A stretch of 64,000 nucleotides of DNA from Streptomyces sp. HUAS ZL42 (GCF_040782645.1 NZ_CP160403.1:4499001-4563000), one strand, 5' to 3'; positions 53,804 to 63,252 are shown, counted from the first letter of the stretch. Program-made: numbers and translations. Notes: generated by a model from the letters alone, not told the origin.

Positions 53804-54708
53804 TGGTTCTGCAGCCGAGTCCGAAGCCCACCCCTCCAGCGCCCGGCGGGAAGTGGTCGCACCTGGCGACCGGGGCAGAGCTGGCCTTCATGGCGCAGCT
53901 CGTCGTCACGGGAGCGATCTTCCTCGCCACCGCCGGCATGCGCGACGACCACGGCCTCGGCTTCGCCGGTGGCGCCCTTGCCTATGCGCCCAGGGTGCTC
54001 CTCCTCGTGGTCCTCGCCGGGTATCTGCACTGGCTGCTGTTCAGCCTGCCCGCCATGGCGCTGGCCCGGCTCCTGGCGGCCCCGCCATGGGCGGCGCTGC
54101 GGGCGGTGCTCGGGGCCGCCGCGGTCACCGCGGTCCACATGGCGTGGGCGGTCTCCGTGTGGGACGTCCCGGTCGGGTGGACGGTGGCCTGGATCGCGGG
54201 CACCGGGCTACTCCCGGTAACGGCAGCCTGGTACGCGCACCACCGGTCGCTCGGGTGGGGCGCGATGGCGGCCCGGATCGGCGCTGTCACCGGAGCTGCC
54301 CTGCTCCTCGCCGTGGTCGGCGGGTTCCTCCAGAAGTGGACCGGCTGGCACGCGTACGAGCCGCCCCGGCTCGACCGGAGCCAGTACGTCGGGGACTGGA
54401 TCGGCAGCGGCGGCGCGTATCGGCTGCGGCTGGGCGAGAACGGCGAGGCCGAGGGCGACAACTTGCCGCTGGTCGACGAGAACGCCAACCCGTGGCCGTG
54501 CTCGGGTACCGGGACGTGGACCTTCATACCGCAGCCCGAGGCCGGCCGCCCGGCCCACGGCGGACCGCGGGACCGCATCACGCTCACGATCCCGGGCTGC
54601 GGCGCCCTCCGTGACTGGCAGGCGGCCGGCACGGTCGACCAGCCGCAGATGTTCGTCGTCACGGGAGACCCGGGCACCCCCTCGGTCATCACCCTGCACC
54701 GCCCCTGA
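53803..54708 (+). CDS. Membrane protein with C-terminal beta-rich domain
   Basis: A 301-residue protein. Five hydrophobic helices occupy about residues 30-185 (LAFMAQLVVTGAIFLATA, VLLLVVLAGYLHWLLFSL, AVLGAAAVTAVHMAWAVSV, VAWIAGTGLLPVTAAWY, IGAVTGAALLLAVVGGFL). The last ~110 residues read YVGDWIGSGGAYRLRLGENGEAEG..., Gly/Trp-rich like small extracellular lipocalin or DUF domains, with a Cys pair (WPCSGTG and PGCGAL). Coupled by TAATG to the upstream 83-residue protein. No family assigned. Probably an envelope protein acquired with the island. Confidence 0.65.
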   Translation: MVLQPSPKPTPPAPGGKWSHLATGAELAFMAQLVVTGAIFLATAGMRDDHGLGFAGGALAYAPRVLLLVVLAGYLHWLLFSLPAMALARLLAAPPWAALRAVLGAAAVTAVHMAWAVSVWDVPVGWTVAWIAGTGLLPVTAAWYAHHRSLGWGAMAARIGAVTGAALLLAVVGGFLQKWTGWHAYEPPRLDRSQYVGDWIGSGGAYRLRLGENGEAEGDNLPLVDENANPWPCSGTGTWTFIPQPEAGRPAHGGPRDRITLTIPGCGALRDWQAAGTVDQPQMFVVTGDPGTPSVITLHRP

Positions 54709-54792
54709 GCTTGATCATTAACCTCGCTGCTGTTTTCCCCGCTGATAGGTGACTGGGCCGACCGCTCAGCCTCGAACAGAACAAGGATCGCA

Positions 54793-55416
54793 ATGCCTCG
54801 TTGGATGAAGGCTCTCGCCGTAAGCGCCGTCCTGACGCTGGGGCTTACAGGCTGTGGGGCGACAGCCGTCCCCAGGCACTCGGGGTCACCCTCCCCGGCA
54901 AGCCCCACGCCCACGCCCAGTGAGGTCGAAGAGGTCGCCGTGCGATGGAACGCGGCTCGGCTCGGTCAGGCGCTGCCCAGCGAGTCCCACGCCCCCCAGG
55001 GGTGGGAACGCATGGAGAAGACCACATCCGTGAATGGCTGCGACATCGACAAAGGCTGCCCGTTGGCAGGTGTGACCGCCAAAGCGGAAAACCTCTTCGG
55101 CCAGTCGTCCACGGAGTCGAGGTTTACGCTGCTGGCTTTCGACACCGAGGACCACGCCTCGGCAGGGTTCAAGTCGTATGTCGCGGTAGAAGAGGACAGA
55201 GGGGGACAGACGCGGGTTCCGCTGTCGGTCCAGGCCGACGCCGATGACACCCTCGCTTACGACGACGGGTACAACATTCACGTGTTCCTGCGCGTCGGGG
55301 GGGTCGTCGCCCATCTGCTGATCTTCGATCACGAGGGCGAGCACATCTCCACCTACGAGGTACAGACGCTCGCCACGTGGCAGGTCCACCGGATCAGGAC
55401 TTTGGCCGGTGGATAG
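54793..55416 (+). CDS. Putative lipoprotein
   Basis: A 207-residue protein with signal peptide and lipobox LGLTGCG, then a Ser/Pro/Thr linker (SGSPSPASPTPTPS) that would lift the domain from the membrane. The folded part has two cysteines in NGCDIDKGCPLAG that can form a disulfide. Resembles other uncharacterised Streptomyces lipoproteins. Base composition at third positions is less extreme than in the core genes, in line with an accessory origin. 84 bases after the membrane-protein gene. Confidence 0.7.
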   Translation: MPRWMKALAVSAVLTLGLTGCGATAVPRHSGSPSPASPTPTPSEVEEVAVRWNAARLGQALPSESHAPQGWERMEKTTSVNGCDIDKGCPLAGVTAKAENLFGQSSTESRFTLLAFDTEDHASAGFKSYVAVEEDRGGQTRVPLSVQADADDTLAYDDGYNIHVFLRVGGVVAHLLIFDHEGEHISTYEVQTLATWQVHRIRTLAGG

Positions 55417-55661
55417 GACCGCCACGGCACGGCCAGCATCCGTTGGTTCGTGTTTTCGATCCGGCCCACCGTGAAGCCGAGGAATTCGAGCTGGCGCACG
55501 TGGTTGCGTTTCCGTCGCTCGGGTCGATGCGGGAGTTCTACAGATCGCTGAGAGGCGTTTCCGCCCACCTATGCACTCAAGTAGCTCTACTGATGCTGGC
55601 ATTGGGCCGGTACAGGTCTGGTCAGCGCCATCACGACGCACCCGACTCAAAGGATTCAACC
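55417..55661. other. Spacer before the WD40 gene
   Basis: Open frames exist but none has a start with a ribosome site. One stretch (55454-55560, reading FDPAHREAEEFELAHVVAFPSLGSM) looks faintly coding and may be a gene remnant. Nothing else is visible. Confidence 0.25.
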
Positions 55662-56936
55662 GTGAGCGACCCGAGACCCACGCCGCCGTCGGCCTTTCCG
55701 CAAGCGGGCCACCGCGGGTTCGGGGTTCCGCGTGGGCCCGTCTACGCCCCCGGTGCCGGACCGCAGCGCAAACGCAGGGGCGGGCGAGTGAGCGTGGCAG
55801 TCATGCTGGTGGTCGGGCTGCTCGCCGCTATCGCGCCCCTCGCGTACACGCAGGTGCGCCATATCCTGGGCTTGTACAAGCCCACCGCGTCGTCCGACGG
55901 CGTGACGCTGCGGACGTTGCCGTTGAGCGGCCCGGTGGCGTACTCGCCCGACGGGCACACCCTGGCTGCCTGGGGTGACAAGGGCACTGTGGAATTGTGG
56001 GATGTCGACAGCGGCACGCGTCGACACATCCTGCGGTTCGCCGTCAGTACCAATGCGCCGGGGTACTCCAACGGCGAGGTGGTTTTCGCACCGGACGGCG
56101 GCACGGTGGCGATGGAGCTGAACGACGGGCAGACGATCCAGATCTGGGATACGCAGACCGGTGCCACGCGCACCGTGATCAAGGTCCCGGTCGCCCATCC
56201 CGACGGGTTGGTGCCGCTGCGCGCCAGCAAGCTGGTGTATTCACCCGACAGTCGTACGATCGCGACCACCGGTGACCATCTGCAGCTCTGGGACGTGGCC
56301 ACCGGCGCGCTCCGCCACAAGATCGACATCGCAGCCAGCGATGCGGCATTCGCGCCGGACAGCAGGACCATCGCCGCCGTGGCCCACCGGCAGGGCGGCA
56401 TCTGGGACGTCGCCACCGGTGCCCAGGTACACCCGCTCGACCCGCCTGGAGGGTATTTCGACTGGACGGTCGGGTTCGCGCCGGACGGACGGACTGTGGT
56501 CACCGATGGTCAAAGGGTTCAAGCCTGGGACACGGAGACAGGTGCTGCGCGGTGGTCGTCATGGGGAAGCCATCCGGTCTACGCCCCGGACGGGAGCTTG
56601 CTGGCGGAGCGCAGCGGCGACGACGTCTGGCTGGTCGATCCGGCGAGCGGCAAAACGCTCCGAACGCTACGTGGCCTGCATGGTCTCCTGATACGGGGGC
56701 AGGTGCGACAGGTTGCCTGGGCCCCGGACAGCCACACCCTGGTGGTTAGTCACCACGCCGAAAACGAGTCCTGGGCAAACACTTTGCAGGTCTGGGATGT
56801 CGAGACAGGTACCGCACTCCAGCTCCTCAAGGGACACAAAGATTACGTTTACGATGTCGCGTACTCCCCGGACGGCCGCACCATCACCACCGTCAGCAGT
56901 GACGGGACCGCCCGGATCTGGCGCGCGCCCCCTTGA
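55662..56936 (+). CDS. Membrane-anchored WD40-repeat protein
   Basis: A 424-residue protein: cytoplasmic Pro/Arg-rich head, one membrane helix (VAVMLVVGLLAAIAPLAYT), then a beta-propeller. Repeat signatures: VAYSPDGHTLAAWGDKGTVELWDVDSG, VVFAPDGGTVAMELNDGQTIQIWDTQTG, LVYSPDSRTIATTGDHLQLWDVATG, VGFAPDGRTVVTDGQRVQAWDTETG, VAYSPDGRTITTVSSDGTARIWRA. At least six blades. GTG at 55662 with AAAGGA 8 bases upstream. Alone; no kinase domain is attached. Likely a scaffold, function unknown. Confidence 0.82.
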   Translation: MSDPRPTPPSAFPQAGHRGFGVPRGPVYAPGAGPQRKRRGGRVSVAVMLVVGLLAAIAPLAYTQVRHILGLYKPTASSDGVTLRTLPLSGPVAYSPDGHTLAAWGDKGTVELWDVDSGTRRHILRFAVSTNAPGYSNGEVVFAPDGGTVAMELNDGQTIQIWDTQTGATRTVIKVPVAHPDGLVPLRASKLVYSPDSRTIATTGDHLQLWDVATGALRHKIDIAASDAAFAPDSRTIAAVAHRQGGIWDVATGAQVHPLDPPGGYFDWTVGFAPDGRTVVTDGQRVQAWDTETGAARWSSWGSHPVYAPDGSLLAERSGDDVWLVDPASGKTLRTLRGLHGLLIRGQVRQVAWAPDSHTLVVSHHAENESWANTLQVWDVETGTALQLLKGHKDYVYDVAYSPDGRTITTVSSDGTARIWRAPP

Positions 56937-57302
56937 GCGAGGAAGGAATCCCAACCGGTCCACCGGTTTCAGCAGGGCGGCGAAGCCGCGTACGAGATCG
57001 GCGAGTGCGGTCATCTCCGGGCAGGCCGCCGCAGTCTTCTCCAGCAGAGCGGCCTCCGTCGGGCGCAGATCTTCGGCGTTGGCGAGGAGGAGCCGGCCGG
57101 CATGGCGCGGGGTGGCCACGGGGCGGCCGCCCTCGGCGCGGCCCTGGTTGAGGCATTCCGGCCGCGTCGTGGTGGGCCCGGGCGCAGCCAGGACGCCCCC
57201 ATCGCACCCCGAACCCTCAGAGCCTCCATCAGACCCGGTCAGCGGTTCACCACCAACGCGTAATCAGGCAGCGCGGACGCCGCCCCGCCGCGCAACCGAG
57301 CC
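56937..57302 (-). pseudogene. Transposase remnant, ISL3-like
   Basis: On the minus strand, 56960-57150 reads GGRPVATPRHAGRLLLANAEDLRPTEAALLEKTAAACPEMTALADLVRGFAALLK, which resembles the internal P-RQ-A-LLL...L...E..LL....CPE...A..LVR.FA segment of ISL3 transposases. Both ends are missing and no inverted repeats were found. Nothing else is seen in this gap. Confidence 0.5.
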
Positions 57303-57650
57303 TCACGACCTTCCCGGGGCCCAGCGCGGCGACCGATGTGCCGAGCCGGTTTGCCGGCGTTCGGGACCGTGGCGCGAGCCGATGCCTTCGTCCTCGCAAC
57401 CGGCCCACATCGAGGGATCGTACGGAGTACGGGGGATGAAGACGATCTGCGGCTGCGCGGGATCCGGAGTCGGTGTCTCGGCCACCGCGTTCTGCCGCAA
57501 CAGTTCGAGGTCCTCCCGCAGGTGGTCGGCGTCTGCCCGGGCCCGGCGGACGTCCGGGCCGTTCCCGAGGCGGATCTGGAGTCGATCCACCGCTCGGAGC
57601 AAGTCGTCGAGAGCATGCCGGGCATGCACCAACTCGTCGTGAACCGACAT
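57303..57650 (-). CDS. Hypothetical protein (115 aa)
   Basis: MSVHDELVHARHALDDLLRAVDRLQIRLG..., a short helical protein whose N-terminal half (heptad-like, residues 3-60) is of a type common in Streptomyces, followed by QIVFIPRTPYDPSMWAGCEDEGIG. The ATG at 57650 has GGAGGTG 8 bases upstream, an ideal site. The last ~22 residues (HGPERRQTGSAHRS...) may be non-native. Function unknown. Confidence 0.65.
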   Translation of the reverse strand: MSVHDELVHARHALDDLLRAVDRLQIRLGNGPDVRRARADADHLREDLELLRQNAVAETPTPDPAQPQIVFIPRTPYDPSMWAGCEDEGIGSRHGPERRQTGSAHRSPRWAPGRS

Positions 57651-57893
57651 CGGCCCCTCACCTCCGGACGTGTTCGTGGCGGAACGTTGCACGGTCCGCC
57701 GCGGCGCGCTTGAGCATCGTCCTTCCATGCTGTCCGGGTCGGCGGACTCCGTGTATGGGCCGTCAGGCCCCTGGGCGAAGGCCGAACAGCCGGGCCAAAA
57801 CATCGTCAGGTGCGGGTCGGCTCGGGGTGCAGCGCGGTTGCAGCGTTGCCTGTTCTAGCGTCCCGGTATCGGACGTGAAAGGAGCCCAGGACC

Positions 57894-58493
57894 ATGTCCG
57901 CATCAGTGACCCTGCGCAGCCTGCTCGGCCTGACCGGCCGGCCGGCGGCGCTGAAGGACTCCGTACTGATCATGATTGACTGTCAGAACACCTACCGGCG
58001 GGGTGTCATGAGGCTGGAGGGCGTCGAGGACGCGCTGGCCGAAGCGGCCCGAATGCTGTCCCGGGCACGCGCGGCCGGCGTCCCGGTCGTCCACGTCAGG
58101 CACGACGCGGGCGAGGGGTCGCCCTACGATCTCGGTGCCGACATCGGCCGGATCAGCGCCGAGGTGGCGCCCGCTCCGGGTGAGCCCGTCATCACGAAGG
58201 ATCACCCCAGCTCGTTCTTCGGGACCGATCTGGACACGCGGCTGCGGCAGACGGGCCGCCAGGACCTCGTCCTTGTCGGCTTCATGACGCACATATGCGT
58301 CAACTCCACCGCACGTGACGCCTTCAACCTCGGTTACCGGCCGACGGTCGTGGCCGCCGCGACCGCCACCCGCGAGCTCGCGGGAGCGGACGGCAGGCCG
58401 GTGACGGCCACGGAGCTGCAGGAAGCCTCGCTCGCGGGGATGGCCGACCTCTTCGCCATCGTGGTGGGAAAGGCCGACGACGTCCCGGACTGA
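57894..58493 (+). CDS. Isochorismatase-family cysteine hydrolase
   Basis: A 199-residue hydrolase. Catalytic triad: Asp in MIDCQNTY, Lys in VITKDHPSSF, Cys in GFMTHICVNST, with the cis-peptide neighbourhood THICV. The group includes nicotinamidases and N-carbamoylsarcosine amidases; the substrate is not clear. ATG at 57894 with AAAGGAG upstream. Long gap after it, so monocistronic. Confidence 0.87.
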   Translation: MSASVTLRSLLGLTGRPAALKDSVLIMIDCQNTYRRGVMRLEGVEDALAEAARMLSRARAAGVPVVHVRHDAGEGSPYDLGADIGRISAEVAPAPGEPVITKDHPSSFFGTDLDTRLRQTGRQDLVLVGFMTHICVNSTARDAFNLGYRPTVVAAATATRELAGADGRPVTATELQEASLAGMADLFAIVVGKADDVPD

Positions 58494-58998
58494 GGCCCGG
58501 GACGTACTGCAACGGACGCTGGGCCCCGCGCCCTCGGAGGTGACGGCCGAGGTGCACGAGGGGAATCCCCATCATCGAACAGCTGTATGGGCCGGCCGGC
58601 GGCCGGTGGAGACTCCCGGATTGGCCGCAGGCGCCGCGCGCCCGGCCTGCCGGGCGCGCGGCAGCCGGGCAGCGGCATCGGACGGCACTCGCCCGGGCCG
58701 TGTCCTCGCGCGGGTACGGCGCCGCCGACCGTGACCTCGTACGGGCCGGTGGTCGTCGTGCCGGGCATCGGCCTCACTTCCGCACGTCCCCTGTTCATGA
58801 CCGGACGCCGGTAACGCCCGGTCACGGGGCCGAAGGTCCTCAGTGGCAGGCCCCATGGGAGTCGCCGCCAGGGTCTGTGGCACTCATGATGGAGAAAGAG
58901 ACACCTGGCTCTCCGGCCACACGTTCGCGGAGTTGTCCTGCGGCGCACCACGTCGTGATCGAAGGTCGGCCTCCGCCCGGGGAGATAGGGAGGAAGCC
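58494..58998. promoter_or_regulatory. Noncoding region upstream of pfk
   Basis: No convincing gene. Contains GGGGCC-N17-GGCCCC (58826-58831 with 58849-58854) and, inside, GGGGCCGAAGGTCC, which loosely resembles DevR/OsdR-type boxes. Likely holds the promoter for the pfk-fba unit. Confidence 0.4.
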
Positions 58999-60024
58999 AT
59001 GAAGATCGCAGTGCTGACAGGCGGCGGTGACTGCCCCGGTCTCAACGCCGTGATCCGCAGCGTCGTCCGCAAGGGCGTCCAGGAGTACGGCTTCGAATGC
59101 GTCGGCCTGCTCGACGGCTGGCTCGGCGCCCTCCGCGGCAAGGTGATGCCGCTGGACATCGCCGACGTGCGAGGGATCCTGCCACGCGGCGGAACCATCC
59201 TCGGTTCCTCCCGCACCAACCCCCTCAAGCACGAGGACGGAGTGCGGCGCATCCAGGACACCCTGGCCGCGCACCAGATCGACGCGCTCATCGTGATCGG
59301 CGGCGAGGACACCCTCGGCGCGGCCACGGAGCTGAGCCGCCAGGGGGTCAAGCTGGTCGGCGTACCCAAGACCATCGACAACGACGTGGCCGGCACCGAC
59401 TGCACCTTCGGCTTCGACACGGCCGTCGGCATCGCCACCGAGGCCATCGACCGCCTGCACACCACCGCCGAGTCGCACATGCGGACCCTGGTGGTGGAGG
59501 TGATGGGCCGCCACTCCGGGTGGATCGCCCTGCACGCCGGCGTCGCGGGCGGCGCCAACGTGATCCTCGTCCCGGAGCGGCCGTTCGACATCGACCAGGT
59601 CTGTGCGTGGGTGAAGAACCGCTTCAAGATCAACTACGCGCCGATCGTCGTGGCCGCCGAGGGAGCCGTGCCCAAGGAGGGACAGATGATCCTCAAGGAC
59701 CGGTCGCTGGACGAGTACGGCCATGTGCGGTTGTCCGGCATCGGTGAGTGGCTGGCGCAGGAGATCGAGGGGCGCACGGGCACGGAAGCCCGCACCACGG
59801 TTCTCGGCCATGTCCAGCGCGGCGGCACCCCGAGCGCCTTCGACCGGTGGCTGGCCACGCGCTTCGGGCTGCATGCCGTCGACGCGGTGAAGGACGGCGC
59901 CTTCGGCACGATGGTCGCCCTCCGCGGCACCGAGATCGTCCGTGTCCCCCTCGACGAAACCCGGGGCAGGACCAAGGTGGTGGATCCGTCGCTGTACGAC
60001 GAGTTCGAGGTGTTCTTCGGCTGA
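58999..60024 (+). CDS. pfkA: 6-phosphofructokinase
   Basis: Fructose 6-phosphate to fructose 1,6-bisphosphate. The 341-residue protein begins MKIAVLTGGGDCPGLNAVI and has VIGGEDTLGAAT, PKTIDNDVAGTD, MGRHSGWIALHAG and GHVQRGGTPSAFDRW. Its GGEDT is the form found in the ATP-dependent Streptomyces enzymes of the mixed-substrate clade. ATG at 58999 with GGGAGGAAG upstream. A class I aldolase gene follows after 118 bases, so the two steps of upper glycolysis are paired. In S. coelicolor the main enzyme is elsewhere, so this is probably a second, condition-specific copy. Confidence 0.95.
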   Translation: MKIAVLTGGGDCPGLNAVIRSVVRKGVQEYGFECVGLLDGWLGALRGKVMPLDIADVRGILPRGGTILGSSRTNPLKHEDGVRRIQDTLAAHQIDALIVIGGEDTLGAATELSRQGVKLVGVPKTIDNDVAGTDCTFGFDTAVGIATEAIDRLHTTAESHMRTLVVEVMGRHSGWIALHAGVAGGANVILVPERPFDIDQVCAWVKNRFKINYAPIVVAAEGAVPKEGQMILKDRSLDEYGHVRLSGIGEWLAQEIEGRTGTEARTTVLGHVQRGGTPSAFDRWLATRFGLHAVDAVKDGAFGTMVALRGTEIVRVPLDETRGRTKVVDPSLYDEFEVFFG

Positions 60025-60142
60025 CGCGAGGGTCGCTCGACCCCCGTCAGGGGTCCAACGGGCTCTGTCAGACGATCACGCCGCACCGCACGGTGGGCAG
60101 TGAACCGAGAGAAGGCCGTACGTACCTCCTGGGGGTGCAACG

Positions 60143-61195
60143 ATGACGGACATCCAAGGCTTGCTGGGCGACGACGCCAAGGACCTGCTGGGCCACACCG
60201 CCCAGGGGATTCCCGGGGAAGACCTGGTCCTGCCGGGCCCCGACTTCGTCGACCGGGTGGTGGCCGCGACCGACCGCTCGCCCCGGGTGCTGCGCAACCT
60301 GCAGGCCCTCTTCGACCACGGTCGGCTGGCCGGCACCGGGTACGTGTCGATCCTGCCGGTCGACCAGGGCATCGAGCACTCCGCGGCGTCCGCGTTCGCC
60401 GCCAACCCGCGCTACCTCGACCCCGCCAACATCGTCGAACTCGCCGTCGAGGGCGGCTGCAACGCCGTCGCCAGCACACTCGGCGTGCTCGGAGCCGTCT
60501 CCCGGCGCTACGCGCACCGGATCCCCTTCATAGTGAAGCTCAACCACAACGAACTGCTGACCTACCCGAACCACTACGACCAGATCCTGTTCGGCGGTGT
60601 CCAGCAGTGCTTCGACCTCGGCGCGGCCGGCGTCGGCGCCACCGTCTACTTCGGTTCCGAGCAGTCGGACCGGCAGTTGCAGGAGGTCAGCGAAGTCTTC
60701 GCACGCGCCCACGAACTCGGCATGTTCACCGTCCTGTGGTGCTACCTGCGCAACCCGGCATTCAAGAAGGACGGCACGGACTACTCGGTGTCGGCCGACC
60801 TCACCGGCCAGGCCAACCACCTCGGCGTGACCATCGAGGCAGACATCGTCAAGCAGAAGCAGGCCGAGAACAACGGCGGCTACCCCGCGCTCGGCTTCGG
60901 CCGCACCGATCCGCTCGTGTACGACAGGCTCACCTCCGACCACCCGATCGACCTCACCCGCTGGCAGGTGGCCAACTGCTACATGGGCCGCGTCGGGCTG
61001 ATCAACAGCGGCGGCGCCTCGTCCGGTCAGGGCGACCTCGCCCAGGCCGTCCGCACCGCGGTGATCAACAAGCGGGCCGGCGGCACCGGCCTCATCACCG
61101 GTCGCAAAGCCTTCCAGCGCCCCACCGGCGAGGGCATCGAACTCCTCCACGCCGTCCAGGACGTCTACCTCGACGACAGCGTCACCATCGCCTGA
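60143..61195 (+). CDS. Class I fructose-bisphosphate aldolase (DhnA/FbaB type)
   Basis: Cleaves fructose 1,6-bisphosphate through a Schiff base. The 350-residue protein has [79 protein letters not shown] (the Lys region) and [13 protein letters not shown]. This is the DhnA family, unrelated in sequence to the zinc class II aldolase that is the usual Streptomyces enzyme. ATG at 60143 with GGGGG about 8 bases upstream. Follows pfk. The 3' end faces the CBS gene convergently. Confidence 0.93.
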   Translation: MTDIQGLLGDDAKDLLGHTAQGIPGEDLVLPGPDFVDRVVAATDRSPRVLRNLQALFDHGRLAGTGYVSILPVDQGIEHSAASAFAANPRYLDPANIVELAVEGGCNAVASTLGVLGAVSRRYAHRIPFIVKLNHNELLTYPNHYDQILFGGVQQCFDLGAAGVGATVYFGSEQSDRQLQEVSEVFARAHELGMFTVLWCYLRNPAFKKDGTDYSVSADLTGQANHLGVTIEADIVKQKQAENNGGYPALGFGRTDPLVYDRLTSDHPIDLTRWQVANCYMGRVGLINSGGASSGQGDLAQAVRTAVINKRAGGTGLITGRKAFQRPTGEGIELLHAVQDVYLDDSVTIA

Positions 61196-61354
61196 TACCC
61201 GGGCCCGGACGGGGGGCGCCTCACGCGTTCCGTGCGCAGCCAGGTGGCGCAGCTGTCGCCGTCTCGCGGAGTCGTGAACTCTCGCACCACGTCCGGTTTC
61301 CGGGGACGGGGCGAACGACTCTCGACATCGTTGCCCGCAGATCCGGGTTCGTCC

Positions 61355-62056
61355 TCACATGTGTCCCGACGCCCCAACGGCGGACCGTGCCCGAGTGCTG
61401 GTCCGGTGATGGGTGAGGCGGCTGGTGACCGCCACCACGCCGTCCACGTGACCGGCGATCCGCGCCGCGAGTTCGGCGTCGTCGCGCCGTTCCAGATGCC
61501 CCCTCAGTGTCACCACTCCCGCGTCGACCCCGACGTCCACCACGTAGCGGGGAACATCGAGCCCCAGGGCCACCCGTCGGGTCACCTCGCGGCGGATCTC
61601 CTCGTCCGTGCGCAGGAAGACCCGCAGCAGGTCACCGCGGGTGACGATGCCGACCAGACGGTCCTTGTCGTCCACCACGGGCAGCCGTTCCACGCGATGC
61701 TCGCGCATGATCTGCGCGGCCTCCGTGACGTAGTGGTCCGGAGTGGCGGTGATCGCGGGCCGGGTCATCAGGTGATCCGCGGTCCTGGCGCGGGCCTTGG
61801 CCGCGGCCGTGCGGGCCGCGCGAGTCAGCTTCGGCCGACGGACGTGCCTGCGCTCGTGACCCTCGACCTGTTGCGCCTGATGCTGCAGGAGATCGGTCTC
61901 GGAGATCACCCCGAGGACCCTCTCCTCGTCGTCCACGACGGGCAACCCGCTGATGCGGTTGTCCGACAGCAGCCGGACGACCGCCTTGAACGGCGTCTCG
62001 CCGTGGGCGCGCACGACCTCGTGGGTCATGACGTCCTTGATCCTGCAGTACATCAT
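61355..62056 (-). CDS. CBS-domain pair plus BON-domain protein
   Basis: A 233-residue protein. Two CBS motifs (CRIKDVMTHEVVRAHGETPFKAVVRLLSDNRISGLPVVDD, and HLMTRPAITATPDHYVTEAAQIMREHRVERLPVVDD) are followed by a BON domain (YVVDVGVDAGVVTLRGHLERRDDAELAARIAGHVDGVVAVTSRL). Such proteins sense adenine nucleotides and are common in the DosR/OsdR dormancy regulon. The ATG at 62056 has GGGAGG 9 bases upstream. Upstream are broken USP and GNAT genes in the same direction. Confidence 0.9.
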   Translation of the reverse strand: MMYCRIKDVMTHEVVRAHGETPFKAVVRLLSDNRISGLPVVDDEERVLGVISETDLLQHQAQQVEGHERRHVRRPKLTRAARTAAAKARARTADHLMTRPAITATPDHYVTEAAQIMREHRVERLPVVDDKDRLVGIVTRGDLLRVFLRTDEEIRREVTRRVALGLDVPRYVVDVGVDAGVVTLRGHLERRDDAELAARIAGHVDGVVAVTSRLTHHRTSTRARSAVGASGHM

Positions 62057-62104
62057 CGCCCTTTCCTCCCTTCGTCCTTCGGCTTGCGGTCCCGTCAGTC
62101 GTCC

Positions 62105-62290
62105 TCGGCCGACGGGTGCGAGAACGACCGGGCAGTGCGCCCCGTGCAGCAACGCGTACGTGGACGAGCCGACCTGGGACCGAGCCTTCGCCTGTGCCGG
62201 CGGCCCGCTCGGCCGCTCCACACGGTGTCGATCCGCACTCCGACCTCCGGGAACTTCTCCCGGTAGCGCGGCGCGCGCAGGCTGCCCGAC
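62105..62290 (-). pseudogene. Universal stress protein remnant
   Basis: Two fragments in different frames: LRAPRYREKFPEVGVRIDTVWSG (about 62210-62285) and SSTYALLHGAHCPVVLAP (about 62118-62171). They match the last third of UspA, with the central segment deleted. Confidence 0.65.
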
Positions 62291-62384
62291 GGCCATCGAC
62301 GAGAACATCGGGGAGAACGGGCACGTCCAGGCCGGCGTCGACGGCCACGACGCCGGCGCCCCTCGGCTGGAGCACCGCCCGGCT

Positions 62385-62812
62385 CTCCGTGAGGACGTCG
62401 GCCGTGAAACAGCGGATGCCCGCGCCCCGTTCCGCCCCTGCCAAGTGCGCGACCAGCAGGGTGCCGACTCCGCGGTCATGCCAGTCGTCCGCCACGGCCG
62501 GGGCGGTCTCCGCACTGGCCGGCTCGGGCGACCGGTCGACGGCGGTGCCGTACTCCGCGATGCCCACGATCCGCTCACCGGCCCGGGCCACCAGCGCCAG
62601 GTAGCCGGCGCGCGGCGGCGAGCACGTCTCGGCGGCAGCCTGACCCGCCGAGCGCCGGCCGGCGGCGAAGAACCGCAACCGCAGACTCTCCGGCGACAGT
62701 TCCCGGTACAAGCAGAGCGCGCGTGGTCATCCGCGCGCGCCGGCCCGATCAGCAGCGTGGTGCCGGCTGCCGGCAGCGTGTGACGCTGGGGTGTGGACAG
62801 CGTGCTCGGCAT
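62385..62812 (-). pseudogene. GNAT acetyltransferase, frameshifted and truncated
   Basis: Starts MPSTLSTPQRHTLPAAGTTLLIGPARADDHAR in one frame and continues LYRELSPESLRLRFFAAGRRSAGQAAAE... to HDRGVGTLLVAHLAGAERGAGI in another. A single missing base near 62715-62724 would join them. The C-terminal third is gone; the frame runs on into the USP scrap. Resembles GNAT N-terminal parts found in Streptomyces stress islands. Confidence 0.75.
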
Positions 62813-63252
62813 CGCCGTTCGACTCTTTTCTCCTCCTCGGCCGGTTGACGTCTGGTCAACTCCTCATTCACTCCCATCCTTTGACGGTGCGCCGCACGAC
62901 GCTTGAGCCCAACGGGTCACAGATCACGCCTACCGGCCCATTACCGCCGAGCCGGTCAGACGTTCGCCGTCCCCGCCCCTTCCTCAACCACGCCGCCGCT
63001 GACCGCGCATGGGCCGATCGGCCCGGAGCCGGGGCCTTCGAGTCCCTGCGGGCGGTGCTCCCCACCGCCGATGCTCGGTGGTGAGCCCGCGAGGCGGTCG
63101 TGTGGCCTCTCCGCGCGAAGTGGGTCACAACCGGAGCTCCCGCACGACGCCCTCCCATGAGCCGTTCTCATGCCAACGACTCCGGGAAGGCGGCCGCCTC
63201 GCGGGTGCGCGCCGATGAGTACGAATCCGACGACGGAACGGCGGTACCGGCC
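62813..63252. promoter_or_regulatory. Divergent regulatory region before the nitroreductase gene
   Basis: Noncoding. Contains the palindrome GGGCCGATCGGCCC (63011-63024). Likely promoter for the nitroreductase and perhaps for the former GNAT gene. Confidence 0.5.
63011..63024. promoter_or_regulatory. Candidate DevR/OsdR-type operator
   Basis: GGGCCGATCGGCCC, perfect 14-base palindrome about 230 bases before the nitroreductase start. DosR/DevR boxes share the GGG...CCC dyad; the exact OsdR consensus could not be checked here. Confidence 0.45.

Noticed and set aside
58494..58998. A gene in the pfk upstream gap
   Set aside because: Several open frames on both strands, but none has a ribosome site, known motif or continuous coding bias.
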